Assembly (NCBI GenBank): GCA_051294375.1
Contig: CM119263.1
Location: forward strand, 5,326,010 to 5,390,009
Direction: 5' to 3'
Length of the DNA stretch: 64,000 bases
Source of the DNA: Paraspadella gotoi
Taxonomy: Eukaryota > Chaetognatha
Position 1 is the first letter of the stretch; every line of letters begins with the position of its first letter. Made by a program: the position numbers and the translations under genes. The notes below the pieces were generated by a model. That model had not been told where the DNA came from. It ran no database searches and saw only the letters and a program-made list of their open reading frames with translations. Below are positions 1 through 10,126 of the stretch, piece by piece.

Positions 1-507
1 AATTCAAGTCCTTTTAGAATTGTCCCCATCACTTTACATTATTCGTATACATATATTGTAGTAACAAAAACAAATTTCTCTTTGCTAAAGTCCTTTACAA
101 ATTTTTTTGAAATAATATCCTTATAAATTTTAAAATTAGTTGTTTCTAGTCGGATTTGCTTACCAGCAGATTCCGACTCTATAATACACTTTGTCGGTCC
201 GCCCCCACAATTTTGTCGGTCATTCACTTAAATCATGTCAGAACATTGAATTATGATAAATTATGCAAAAAAAAAAAAAAAAAAATGTCCGTCCGTCTGT
301 AGGTCCGTCCGTCCCCCTTAGCAAAAAACTCCAATTACTGATGATTGGATGGTTGGATTGGAATGAAATTTTGTGTGTGGGTAGGAAAGTGTGTGATTCA
401 GCAGAATATAAAGTTTGGATGGAATCCAGGAGTGGAAATGAGTTTGCATGAAAAAAACCTGCAGAGACCACCCCATGTCACTGGCGTGTTTATGCCGACA
501 CCATCAC

Positions 508-643
508 ACTTTAACCAGCGTGACCATGAGGGGATTGAACCCGGAACTCATGGTTGGTGAACGAGTACTTAACTGTACTGAACTTACTGTACTTAACTGA
601 GATTCACCAAGCTATGCGGGAGGCGAATTTAGAATTCGCCACA
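508..643 (-). mobile_element. tRNA-derived SINE, copy 1
   Basis: Read on the minus strand, the block carries an RNA polymerase III box A-like stretch (TAGCTTGGTGAA) and, about 60 bases on, a good box B (GGTTCAATCCC), as in a tRNA head. A second copy at 1638-1766 shares both boxes and the flanking sequence, including the preceding GAATTC/GCCTCCCG-type segment and the trailing CTCATGGTCACGC. The stretch between the boxes differs between the copies. The repetition shows it is a dispersed element and not a tRNA gene. The tail and target duplications were not resolved. Confidence 0.7.
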
Positions 644-1637
644 ATGCAAGTTAAAAAAATTATTTATTTGCAGTATAAAAGGACCGACGCGGGTCTATTA
701 ACTCTCTCCTTCACCTCCTCTTCATCCTCCTCCCAGGGATTCGGGGACGCGTTCACGAGGTTCAGTTCACCTTCTCTCTCTTCTACTAGTTTCTCCCCTT
801 TTTTACCCTCATGATTTTGTCGCCGTATAGATTTTCCTGACGTCAACATATTATTTTCCCGCATTCTCCTGACTTTACTTCTCGTTAGGATATTACCTTT
901 TCAGAGGTTTGTACCATAGTAACAGTTCAGTTTAATTCCTTGCAAGCATTTACATGTATTAGCGCAGCCATTGGTTTGCTAATTGCTATGGTACGATCTG
1001 GTATAATAAGTTAGGATCACAAATTGAAAGATTATCGCCATTTATCATCTGATTAGCTGATTACCGCTTAATTATCTTAGGCAGATCCGTCATTGTTTGC
1101 TCAAACTTGTTATTTTTAAGAACAGAATCCGATTCGTCAGAAAGAAACTTTTACGTTCCATCCACAGTCCTAACGACTTCCTTCTGCGTTGGCAAAGCGA
1201 GACCATTCTCGGGTAACCGCGCCAGTGACAGGAGGCGTCACTGAGGGTCGGAAGCCCCCAAAGCCAACAGTGAGATGCCCCATCACAATGGGCATCACAG
1301 CAACCCGGCAACCCAAGGCCGCGAAAAATGATTAAAAAGTTACGTTATATAATAGTTTCTATTACAGAAAATTGAAAAATTAGGAATTTAGTACTTTTTC
1401 CCTATTTTTAACACAGAAGACATCGGAATTTCTGATAACATGTTTTATATTTTTGGTATAACTTTTATGTAACATATTTCAAATAAAATTTTTTTTCTCA
1501 AGAGCTCCACTCTATTACAATCTACATACATAGTTGTGCGATCTTCTAATATAAACAATCTATTATGGCAACGGGTAGACATGTATGATGCCCGGGGTGT
1601 GAGGCATCTCCCGACAGCTGGCGCTCAGGGCTTGGAA

Positions 1638-1766
1638 ACTTTAACAAGCGTGACCATGAGGGGATTGAACCCGGAACTCACGGTTGGTGAATGAGTGCTT
1701 AGTTGTCCATTGGGACGAGCAGAGTTTCACCAAGCTATACGGGAGACGAATTTAGGATTCGCCACA
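1638..1766 (-). mobile_element. tRNA-derived SINE, copy 2
   Basis: Second copy of the element at 508-643, in the same orientation. It has the same box A-like sequence, the same box B within CCGGGTTCAATCCCC and the same end TCATGGTCACGC. The spacer between the boxes is shorter than in copy 1 and differs in sequence, so the two copies are diverged and not a recent local duplication. Confidence 0.7.
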
Positions 1767-3052
1767 CTATTTTATTTTACCGGCAAAATCGATGAAAGAA
1801 AGCGCAGGCTGTGGCCGTCGTCTTCGCTCCGAGTGAGAGTCTTACGGCACTCTGCATCAAAGTCCGAATGTGACCGAAAATTTCCTTGGAGTGCGTTGCT
1901 CGGGGTGCCATTTCTCAGGCAGTGCGGCGCCGGAGAAAGACTACGGTTTGTATAAAGGTAAATAGGAATGAATGGTGGAGATGGCATTTATCAATTTTTT
2001 TTTCATAATTGATGTACACGAAATAAATGAGAACTTAATTTTTAAGATGGACCAAAAAAAAGTACATTTAAATCTAAATTTAAACAAAACCAAAATGAAT
2101 TGCAACGTCCAAGACTAAAACTAAATTCGCTTATAAAAATCGACGAATGAAAATTAAATTTCACGAGAATTCCTAGTTTCTTTTTCCAACAGAAGGAAAC
2201 GGCGTTTCGTATGTACCAGTAGGGCAAAGCGAGAAAGTTTTTACGCTAGTATAAAATTATTTATCATTTTGGTGACCTTTACATCTTTGGTTACCCCAAC
2301 ACCATACGGGGTTCAGTTAACATTATTTAAGTGAAATTGCAATAAAATTACGTCCAAATGTTTGTCAATAACGAATTGAAATTTAAGTATAATAATCCAT
2401 TTAATAAAATAATTTTCGAGGTTAAATCATCATCACAAAGACTCCTAATTCCGTCGAGGTTAAATTCGAGTTCGGTCGACGAAATTCTCTCACTGGAAAA
2501 CCAGTTGATCTAAGTTTCACATATTTTTACTATTTAGTAAATATATTTAGTATTTTACCACCACTTTTAGATGACACCTTATAAGCGAAGTAGCTTCAGA
2601 GAGTTTCTGGAGAAAACAATGACTTTTTTACGCTTAATTAGGATTATCTTACAATGTGTTTAGTGTGAACGAACATAATCAACATTTTATGATATCTAAA
2701 TGATATCTAAAATAAGAAATAAATTTTAAAAATGGAATTTATTAAAACCAAAACATATTACTTCAAATGAAAAATAATATATTACTTTTAATTAAAATAA
2801 AACTAATTAGGATGACGAGAAGATCCAAATTAACTATCAAACATTTACAGTGTTCCATTTTTTTTAGCGAAAACAAACGGGCCAGGAGGCATATCGGGTA
2901 TTTTATTTAGCATTTTTATCTCAACTTATCAAAAAATTCTGCTAAAAATTAGAAGACACTGCTTACAACACAGTTCTGAAAAAAACCTACGCAAACATTA
3001 ACTAAATTCAATTCAATTCACCAAGCGAATTTTTTTTGTCCCGAGTTTATAA

Positions 3053-4669
3053 TCAATACTTTCTCCCTCGCCTCCCTCCACGCCCCCTTTTTGAGGGGGA
3101 CTTTTGAGGAGATTGGAGAATTTTCACGGCGGTTTCCTCCGCAGCGGCACCAGCTGAGACCACTGCCTCCGCCGCCTCTTTAGAATTCATGTCCGACTCG
3201 GGGTCAATCCCGTTAGCATTTTCTCGCGCGGGTTCTTCGCTGATCTCAATACCGTTCTTTTCGATTACGTTCGTTTCCGATTTTGTATTTACGTCGGCAT
3301 CGGCGGCTTTGTTGGCTTTGACTTCGGCGACAGGAACTTCGATCATTTCTTGGTCGGCAGCGGCGACTATGTCGTCGTTGGCTTCCTTGTCGTGGTTGCC
3401 TTTGTCGATTACGTCTTTGTCCACGGCTTCTTCGTTTTCGTTTTTGTCATCGTCATTTTCGTTTATGTCATTGCCGTCTTTGTCATTGTCAGCGTCTCCG
3501 TTGACGGTCTCATTGGCAGTCTTCATCTGCGAGCCTCCCTCCTCCTCTTCCTCCTCCGCGACTTTTTCCTCTTTAGAGTTTATTTCTTTTTCCTCTTCCT
3601 CTTCCCCCTCCTTCATCTTCTCCACGCTCTGTCTCTTCTCGAAAGGAATGAAGAAGAAGTGAGAGTAGAGAAGCTTCCTCCAGGCGATCATCTTCTCTCT
3701 GTACGCACGTCTCTTCTCGTCCCTCTTCTTCATGTACTGCGCGCTCTTCTTCATGTAGTGAGTGGCCTTGTTCTTGTTCTTCGGCGCCTGACGCCCGGCA
3801 CCGCGCATCATTTGGGCCCGAGCCTTGGCCAGCATGGGCCCGGAGTGATAGTTAGGGTTGCGGTGGTGGTGATGGTGTTGATGGTTGCCGGTAAATGCAC
3901 GGGCGGCGGGCATCATCGCCGGCAGGTGCGGCATCAGGCCTCGCCGCATCATCCCTTGCCGCGCCAAGTGGCGGGGTAGGAGATCGGCGCCGCGTTTGTT
4001 CGCTAGCTTGGCGCCGCGAGCCTTGTTCGGACGAGGGTTGACGGGAGCTCGCCCGCGCGGGGGCGGGAGGAGAGGGGCGGTGGACGGGAAACCCCGGTAT
4101 GGACGGGGAGGGAGCATGTTAGGAGCGAAGGGAGGCGGACCGTGTGGAGGGGCGACATAAGAAGGGCGTAACATCGAGGACCTCGCTCCAGTATAAAGAG
4201 ATTCCGGTTGGTGCGGATAGTAGCCTCGCATACCGGGGCCTCGGAGGCCCATCATCATGGAGGGTCGGCCTCTTTCGATTAAAGATGGCGGGCCGGGCAT
4301 GAGTGGGCGTGGCATTCCAGCCTCGCGTTCGCGCCCCATCGACATTCCGTATCCGCGCTGAAAACTGGCATCCATGCCGGCCTCGAATCCGCGTTCGTAC
4401 ATCCCGTACGAGGATCGTGAGTGTCCCGGACCGTCGAACATGAATCCCTGCGGGCCTCTCAGCTGGGGCAACTCGAAGCCTCGGGGCGAGTGTAGCCCGT
4501 TCCGGGCGTTGGAGCCACCTTTATGGACTCCACCGTTTCGAATTCCTTTTCGCTTGTCGCCACCGCTTCTTCCGCCGCCTCTTCCTCCTCCCCCGCGACC
4601 GCCCCCTCGGCCACGGCCGCCGCCGCCACCGCCGCGGTGGTAATCTCCGTGTTTCGTGGAGCGACCCAT
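3053..4669 (-). CDS. Arg/Gly-rich protein with acidic tail, unknown function
   Basis: Single-exon frame of 538 codons from ATG (4667-4669) to TGA (3053-3055). I do not recognise the family. Residues 12-45 are a glycine-arginine-rich (RGG/GAR) tract like those of RNA-binding nucleolar proteins. Residues 60-260 are rich in Met, Pro, Gly and Arg. A histidine run lies at 264-269. Residues 280-335 are strongly basic, with repeated YMKK motifs. Residues 350-500 are very acidic (Glu/Asp/Asn/Lys), and the chain ends in a basic GRGGRRGRKY-type tail. There is no RRM, KH, zinc finger, signal peptide or membrane segment. The layout suggests a disordered nuclear or RNA-associated protein; that is inference. 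The frame is long and its composition changes in ordered blocks, so it is probably real, but such compositions can also keep a frame open by chance. Long antisense frames here are shadows of it. Confidence 0.72.
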   Translation of the reverse strand: MGRSTKHGDYHRGGGGGGRGRGGGRGGGGRGGGRSGGDKRKGIRNGGVHKGGSNARNGLHSPRGFELPQLRGPQGFMFDGPGHSRSSYGMYERGFEAGMDASFQRGYGMSMGREREAGMPRPLMPGPPSLIERGRPSMMMGLRGPGMRGYYPHQPESLYTGARSSMLRPSYVAPPHGPPPFAPNMLPPRPYRGFPSTAPLLPPPRGRAPVNPRPNKARGAKLANKRGADLLPRHLARQGMMRRGLMPHLPAMMPAARAFTGNHQHHHHHRNPNYHSGPMLAKARAQMMRGAGRQAPKNKNKATHYMKKSAQYMKKRDEKRRAYREKMIAWRKLLYSHFFFIPFEKRQSVEKMKEGEEEEEKEINSKEEKVAEEEEEEGGSQMKTANETVNGDADNDKDGNDINENDDDKNENEEAVDKDVIDKGNHDKEANDDIVAAADQEMIEVPVAEVKANKAADADVNTKSETNVIEKNGIEISEEPARENANGIDPESDMNSKEAAEAVVSAGAAAEETAVKILQSPQKSPSKRGRGGRRGRKY

Positions 4670-5969
4670 CGGTTGGAGCTTCGATTATCTAACGAAAAAA
4701 AAAGGGAAAAAAGTTATGAGATAAGTTAAAGAGATCGCGATGAATGCTACAGCAGATGGGGACGCATCGAAACAGATTTCTTTTAAATCGGAAGACCTTT
4801 TTTCATTTTTTTAAATTTGTGCAAAAAGAAAACGAAGAAAGAAAAAAGTATATAACCGCTCGTCAGTTCAGAACAAACATATCGCGGAATAGGATTTATT
4901 TTAATATTTCAGATGCGTAACTCAAAAAAAAAAAAAGAATTAAAAAAAATTGACAATAAGGGCAAAACTGGAATTCGTAAACATTTTTGCACAATAATAG
5001 AAAAAACGCAAAATCAATGATGATTTGCACGTATTTAAAAATCAAAGAGCAGTAAGCTGCTCGTGACAAGCGGAGAAAAAAATAAATTGCATGGCGATTT
5101 TTTAAAAATAAATATGAGGACAAATAAGATCCGACGACAAATATTTAAAAATAAACGAAATCGGAAAAGAGACATGGCAATGGATAAAATTGAAATATAA
5201 ATATATCATGGCCGCTTGAAATGAGATCATTGAATTGCGAATTAGTATACCATAACTGCAAGGAGGGATAATCGAAGGAGGGAGGGGATTAAAAGTCGGA
5301 AATGAACGTTTGTGGTTCGTACATTCGTTCATAGGGGGCAAAGGGGTTGAATGGACAAAGTGTTCCCAGTTATCGCTCCCAATTTTTTTTTGAGAGGGAG
5401 CTGGGGAGGGATTGAAGGCGAGAGTTTTTTTTTTTTAATCCTTTTGAGATTATAAAGAGCTCTGCAGTCTGCAGTACAGTGCAGTACTGTACAGGGTGGT
5501 ACAGTGCAGGGCTCTGTAATCTGGATGCCGGATCTATTTTCTTTGGCTTTTCCCGAACTGACCCACGTCTCTCGTTCGGGCCTTTGAGGCGCCAGAGAGA
5601 TTGGAAGGGGGTCACTTAATTGCAATGGCCATTAAAGCGTCTCGCTGGTTTGAAAAGAAGATGGGAACAAAAAGATTAATAATGATCGGTTCCTGGCCGG
5701 CCCTCGGAGCGAGGATAATTTATTAATAGTTTAATTTTTCTGGGTATTTTAATCGTGAAGTTAAGTAAATTTTATAATAATTGCAACTTATTGAGAACCA
5801 ACTTACCCGGTAATTAATCGTTATCGGCCCACAGGGTTATCCAAACGCCAGCCTAAGAACTCAAAATGAACTGAGGATAACTTAAATAGAAGGATGCACG
5901 AACGACGATTAAAAATAAATAATATTCGGGTCGAAGCGAGGACCCGAAAGGGCCTCCCGACTCCCGACT
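4670..5969. other. Intergenic region between two minus-strand genes
   Basis: Noncoding. It includes the 5' flank of the Arg/Gly-rich gene (A-rich just upstream of 4669) and the 3' flank of the zinc-finger gene. At 5459-5515 a short degenerate CAGTACAG repeat contains an inverted pair GTACAG (5474-5479) / CTGTAC (5487-5492). No TATA box or other promoter element stands out. Confidence 0.6.
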
Positions 5970-6911
5970 TCACAAATCCTTGATGAAGTGCTGCGAGCCT
6001 TCGGTGAAGTGAAGTCTCTCGTGACGATTTCGATTGCTGCTCACGTTGAACCTTCGATGGCAGACTTTGCACTCGTAGGGCGTCGCCGTGGTGTGCACCG
6101 TCTTGAGATGGACCTGTAGGTGTCCGTACTGAGTGAAGGACTTGCCGCACTTGGGACAGGAGCAGGATTTTGGCCCGTGCACGATCTTGATGTGTCTGTT
6201 CAGCCTCGCGGCATCGTCGAAGAATCTGTCGCACTCGATCAAGGGACAACGGAACAGCTCCTCGGCGAAGGGAACTCTGCTCTTCCTTTCCACCGTCTTC
6301 TCTATGAACTCAGATTCACCGAAGGACATAGTGAGGACTTTCAATCTCCCTTCGTCTTCTTCGTCGTCGTCGTCGTCGTCCTCGTCGGAGATGGACTCGG
6401 TCAAGGCCAGGTTGTCGTAGACGCTGAAGCCGCGATCGACGGGCGACGCACTCCGCTCCGGCAGCGGCTGCGTCGTCACAATGTAAAAGCCGTCGCCGTC
6501 GGCGGGAAGGAAGAATTCCTCTCCGCCGCCGACGGGCTGTTCGATCGTCACTCGTTGTTCCTCGAAGTCGAAGTCGGCGGCAATGTCGGCGTAGGAGAGT
6601 TCGTGGGAGGAGGTGTCGCTGGAATGGCTCATCGACGGATCGCCCGAGGACGAGGCGTCGCTGGAATGGCCCGTAGAGTGTTCCCCCGAGGAGAGTTCGC
6701 CGGAAGATGGTTCGGAAGGCGGGGGGTCTTCCGCCCAGAGATCTCCGGAAGAGGAAGAGTATCCGGAAGAGGAGGACTGACGTCCATAGGTTCTCGGTCT
6801 CTGCCAGATCTTCTGCGGATGTTTGGGTTTTCTCCTCGATCGAAGACGCGGCGTCTCAGCGACGACCAACACCGCCTCGTCGGGGGAAGACGATTCCGAG
6901 GAGGAATCCAT
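5970..6911 (-). CDS. C2H2 zinc-finger protein (three fingers)
   Basis: Single-exon frame of 313 residues ending in TGA at 5970-5972. Three adjacent C2H2 fingers lie near the C-terminus: residues 222-245 (C-x4-C-x12-H-x4-H, the longer first cysteine spacing), 252-273 (C-x2-C-x12-H-x4-H) and 281-301 (C-x2-C-x12-H-x3-H). The second and third fit the classical DNA-binding finger, so nuclear DNA binding is expected from the family. The N-terminal 110 residues are Ser/Asp/Glu-rich and look disordered. A run of Asp/Glu near residue 180 may act as an activation or interaction region; this is inference. The ATG at 6911 is the first of the frame and is followed by a Ser-rich stretch. No specific orthologue is recognised. 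Targets and regulation cannot be read from the sequence. Confidence 0.83.
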   Translation of the reverse strand: MDSSSESSSPDEAVLVVAETPRLRSRRKPKHPQKIWQRPRTYGRQSSSSGYSSSSGDLWAEDPPPSEPSSGELSSGEHSTGHSSDASSSGDPSMSHSSDTSSHELSYADIAADFDFEEQRVTIEQPVGGGEEFFLPADGDGFYIVTTQPLPERSASPVDRGFSVYDNLALTESISDEDDDDDDEEDEGRLKVLTMSFGESEFIEKTVERKSRVPFAEELFRCPLIECDRFFDDAARLNRHIKIVHGPKSCSCPKCGKSFTQYGHLQVHLKTVHTTATPYECKVCHRRFNVSSNRNRHERLHFTEGSQHFIKDL

Positions 6912-7627
6912 CGGCGAAAGAAAGTCTCGAATCTCGTTCGGGTTTTTAAATCTGATTTTTTTTTATATTAAAATCGAAGTAGAAAATTAAATAAACAAGA
7001 AGTCGTTAATTAATAATAGCGACGGGAGGACTAGAATCAACGAAATGCGGTAAAAATGGAAAAAAAATATGTTTTTGATTATTTTCTATCGAATGTAAAA
7101 AATAAAAACGAGGCACTAAAACTCTGAAATTGCAATAAATATTCCCAGAAAAAACCTGAGATAGCAAAAAGGTAAAAAAGGCACAGCAATCGGTACAAAA
7201 CGATTAAGTAGTCACAAAATATAAATGCGACTAAGGTAATCAACAACAATTTATTTTCGAAACAGAGATTCTTTAAATCTGTATGAAGCAGATATGCCAA
7301 TGATATGAGTAATTGAGTATGAAATCGGTACATCTAATATAAAACTATAAATTTAAATCTTTTTCAAGAATTCCCAAATCAAAAAATCATCTTGTGCGAC
7401 TTTTTGAACACAAAAAAATATCAATTTCAAAAGTCGAAAGAAAGAAGAAATTGAATATTTTGGCCTAAATTAAAATAAAATAAACTCCAAGAAAAAAGTC
7501 AAGCAAGAAAAGAAAGCTATTGAAAAGCGCTGATGCGAGGTTTTCAATCAGGGGAATTAAAAGCGGGACTAAAGCCAAACCTAAAATCAATGTAGTTGAC
7601 CCAATAACCCAAAGGCTGTCAAAAATT
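6912..7627. other. Intergenic region, nothing recognised
   Basis: AT-rich sequence between the ATG of the zinc-finger gene and the stop codon of the alpha-glucosidase gene. It must hold the zinc-finger gene's promoter and the glucosidase 3' UTR. No repeat, RNA gene or clear regulatory motif is visible. Confidence 0.6.
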
Positions 7628-10086
7628 CTAGAGTAATTTAATGTCCCAATCGAAAGAGGCTTCGACGGCGAGACCCCTGATTACGACCGACTGCGCTGCC
7701 GCGTCGAACGTCAAAGGAACCGTCTTCTGCGTCGTGAACTTCCTCGTCATCACCGCCACAGTCGATCGGGAATGGATGACGTTTCCTTCCCGCTCATCGG
7801 GCGTCTCCGATCGCGACGTTTGCTCCCTCACCGACGTCATCGTGACCAAAGCGCCGGCGGGCGGTTTGGCCACGCCCAGAACAACCACCTCCCGTACGAG
7901 GGCGCGGCTGTGGAACTTGGGTTCGTCGGAAGGCGCGAGGGACTTAAGGACGTTGTTGGACATCGAGAGGCGACGAAAGACGAAAGATTTTTCTGACTGA
8001 TATTTGAAGGAAGATTCGTCGTCTTGAAAAATTGATCCTTCCGCTTCTTGTCGGTCGTCGAGCGCTACGAGGATCCTCAACGCCGCGGGGCGAAGACTCG
8101 ACGTCGAGATTGCGGCGCCGACTTCGGCGTGGGTCGGCACGATGCGGCCCGAGCGAAGAAAGGCGGGAAGAGAGAAAAGGGAAAGGGATGAGAGGAGGTA
8201 AGGGGCGGCGTCATTGGCAGGAAATCGAGAGTGAGGAGATGAGAGGGCGAACCATTGCTCGTGATTCTCCTGTAAATTGAAAATTAACTAATTAATATAA
8301 GAGATGACATAAGACCATTCACCCCTCACCCAAAGAATAAACCTCACCTCCAAAGGCAGAGGAACCTCAACTTCTTTTTGTCCGTCGCTCAAAACCGGAG
8401 CGACGAGGATCGCGTCGCCAACCATGAAGGCGCCTTCGACGTCGGCGGCGACGGGAGAATCGGGGAACTCCATCCAGAGAGGACGAACGACGGGCATCCC
8501 GGATAGAGTCGAAGAGTAAAAGAGGGTGTACCAATAGGGAAGGAGAGAATATCTGGAAGGAGAACCATATTTGTTGGTGTGATTTTGTACTGGTGTCAGG
8601 AACAAACTCTTGTGGAATCTCGATTGGAACTTTGTGGAAATCCGTATAAACATTTGTGGATTTAATTCATTCATTGATTGATTGTCTTATTTAATTAAAG
8701 ATTCATTGATTATTCATTCTTTCGTCATTGATAATTATTTAATTGATTCATTACTATTTTTCCCCTCAGCTATCATGAGTTAATGATTAATATTTTATAG
8801 CAGAGGTGTTGGGGGAAAGAGAGGAAAGAGAGGCCCGAGTTACGTACAGTTTAGACCAGTGTACAATTAATAACGGGAAAACTTTGGTAACAAAAATGAA
8901 AAAAAAAATCCTTTTTCTCGTTTGTGCACACTAAGCTGTGGTTACTGATCCATTGTGTTCCTCTCTTGATATACAATATTACAGTGTGGTGACTCTGGGC
9001 TAGTGAAACTGTCGACGCCCTGCTGCCCGCGTCTAGTGGCATACAAGCAACGCCGAGACTCTTAAGCTGCCCCTTTGGTCTGCAGCCACCATCGACCAGG
9101 GGGTCTGCAAGGTTTGCCCCCTAACACTGGTATTTTTTTAATTTAGTAACTCTAGTCTTAGTCTCAGTCTCACACTCTCTCTCTCTCTCTCTCTCTTTAT
9201 TGATGTCCAAATTATAATCTACGTCCCCTACCTCAAATCGACGGCCTCTTTGAACATCTGCAACAGCGAAGGGTCCTGTTTAAACAGCTCCCGCGCCGCC
9301 GTCCCACGAGAACTGTGAATTCGGAAGAAAGGAAGAAACGCGCCCAACTGAACCCAGCGAAGGAGAAGCTCCGGCGAAGGGTCTTGAGTGAACCCGCCCA
9401 CGTCGGCGCCGGAAAAGCTAAGGCCGCAGAGATTCAAGGTGAGGATCATCGGGATGGATTTTTTAAGATGATCCCACGTGGAGACATTGTCTAAGGGACA
9501 GAGGGAGTTTTCAGTTTTCAGTTTCACGCTTCACAAAGAGAGACATTATTAGACAAGAATTGGTGAATCACCTCCAGTCCAAACCGCGCCGAATCTTTGA
9601 GATCCCGCGAAAAAAGATCGCGTGAGAAGAAAGGGTCTCTCTTCGTTCGAGGCTCGAGCTTTTAATGCTTCGTAAGAGGCCATCTAAGTCAGAAGTTAAG
9701 CTTCATCACTCATAAGCCTCTCAATAGATTTAGGCAAAGGATTAATAATTTTATAATATAATTTTCATTATACATGTATGTCTTTAACAAACATCTGATT
9801 CTCCCAATTCACCTGCATATAAAACCCGTAGAGATTGTGCAAATCTCGATGTTCCACGTCGCCGCGATGCAGCGCATCTTTCGGCATTGTTTTCTCCGGC
9901 GCCCGAAAGATGGCGGGTTCGTTCATGTCGATCCAGAGGTTGGGAGAGTGGAGACGATCGGCGAGGACGCCGCGCCACCACGCCCTCGACGATGAATCGG
10001 AAAAGTCGACCCAAGAGGAGAGACCCGGCCAACATTCGCCTGAGGATTGTTATAGGGCTGGATTATCCTTTATATAAGTGTCTCTC

Positions 10087-10126
<40 letters not shown>

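Larger units (their letters stand above)
1..3052. other. Intergenic region with SINE copies, no gene
   Basis: AT-rich sequence with no supportable coding region; the short open frames have no recognisable domains. It holds a poly-A run near 265-283, a GTCC-rich low-complexity patch near 286-318 and two copies of a tRNA-derived SINE, listed separately. The part next to 3053 is the 3' flank of the Arg/Gly-rich gene on the minus strand. I see nothing else I can name. Confidence 0.7.

Noticed and set aside
508-643. A tRNA gene on the minus strand
   Set aside because: Box A and box B are present, but no cloverleaf could be drawn and the sequence recurs with a changed middle, as in a SINE.
3189-3979. 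Long open frames on the plus strand opposite the Arg/Gly-rich gene
   Set aside because: They are antisense shadows of its Glu/Asp- and Arg/Gly-rich codons and contain no domain.
6120-6971. 283-codon plus-strand frame opposite the zinc-finger gene
   Set aside because: Its content is the complement of Ser/Asp/Glu-rich codons; the minus strand carries real zinc fingers.
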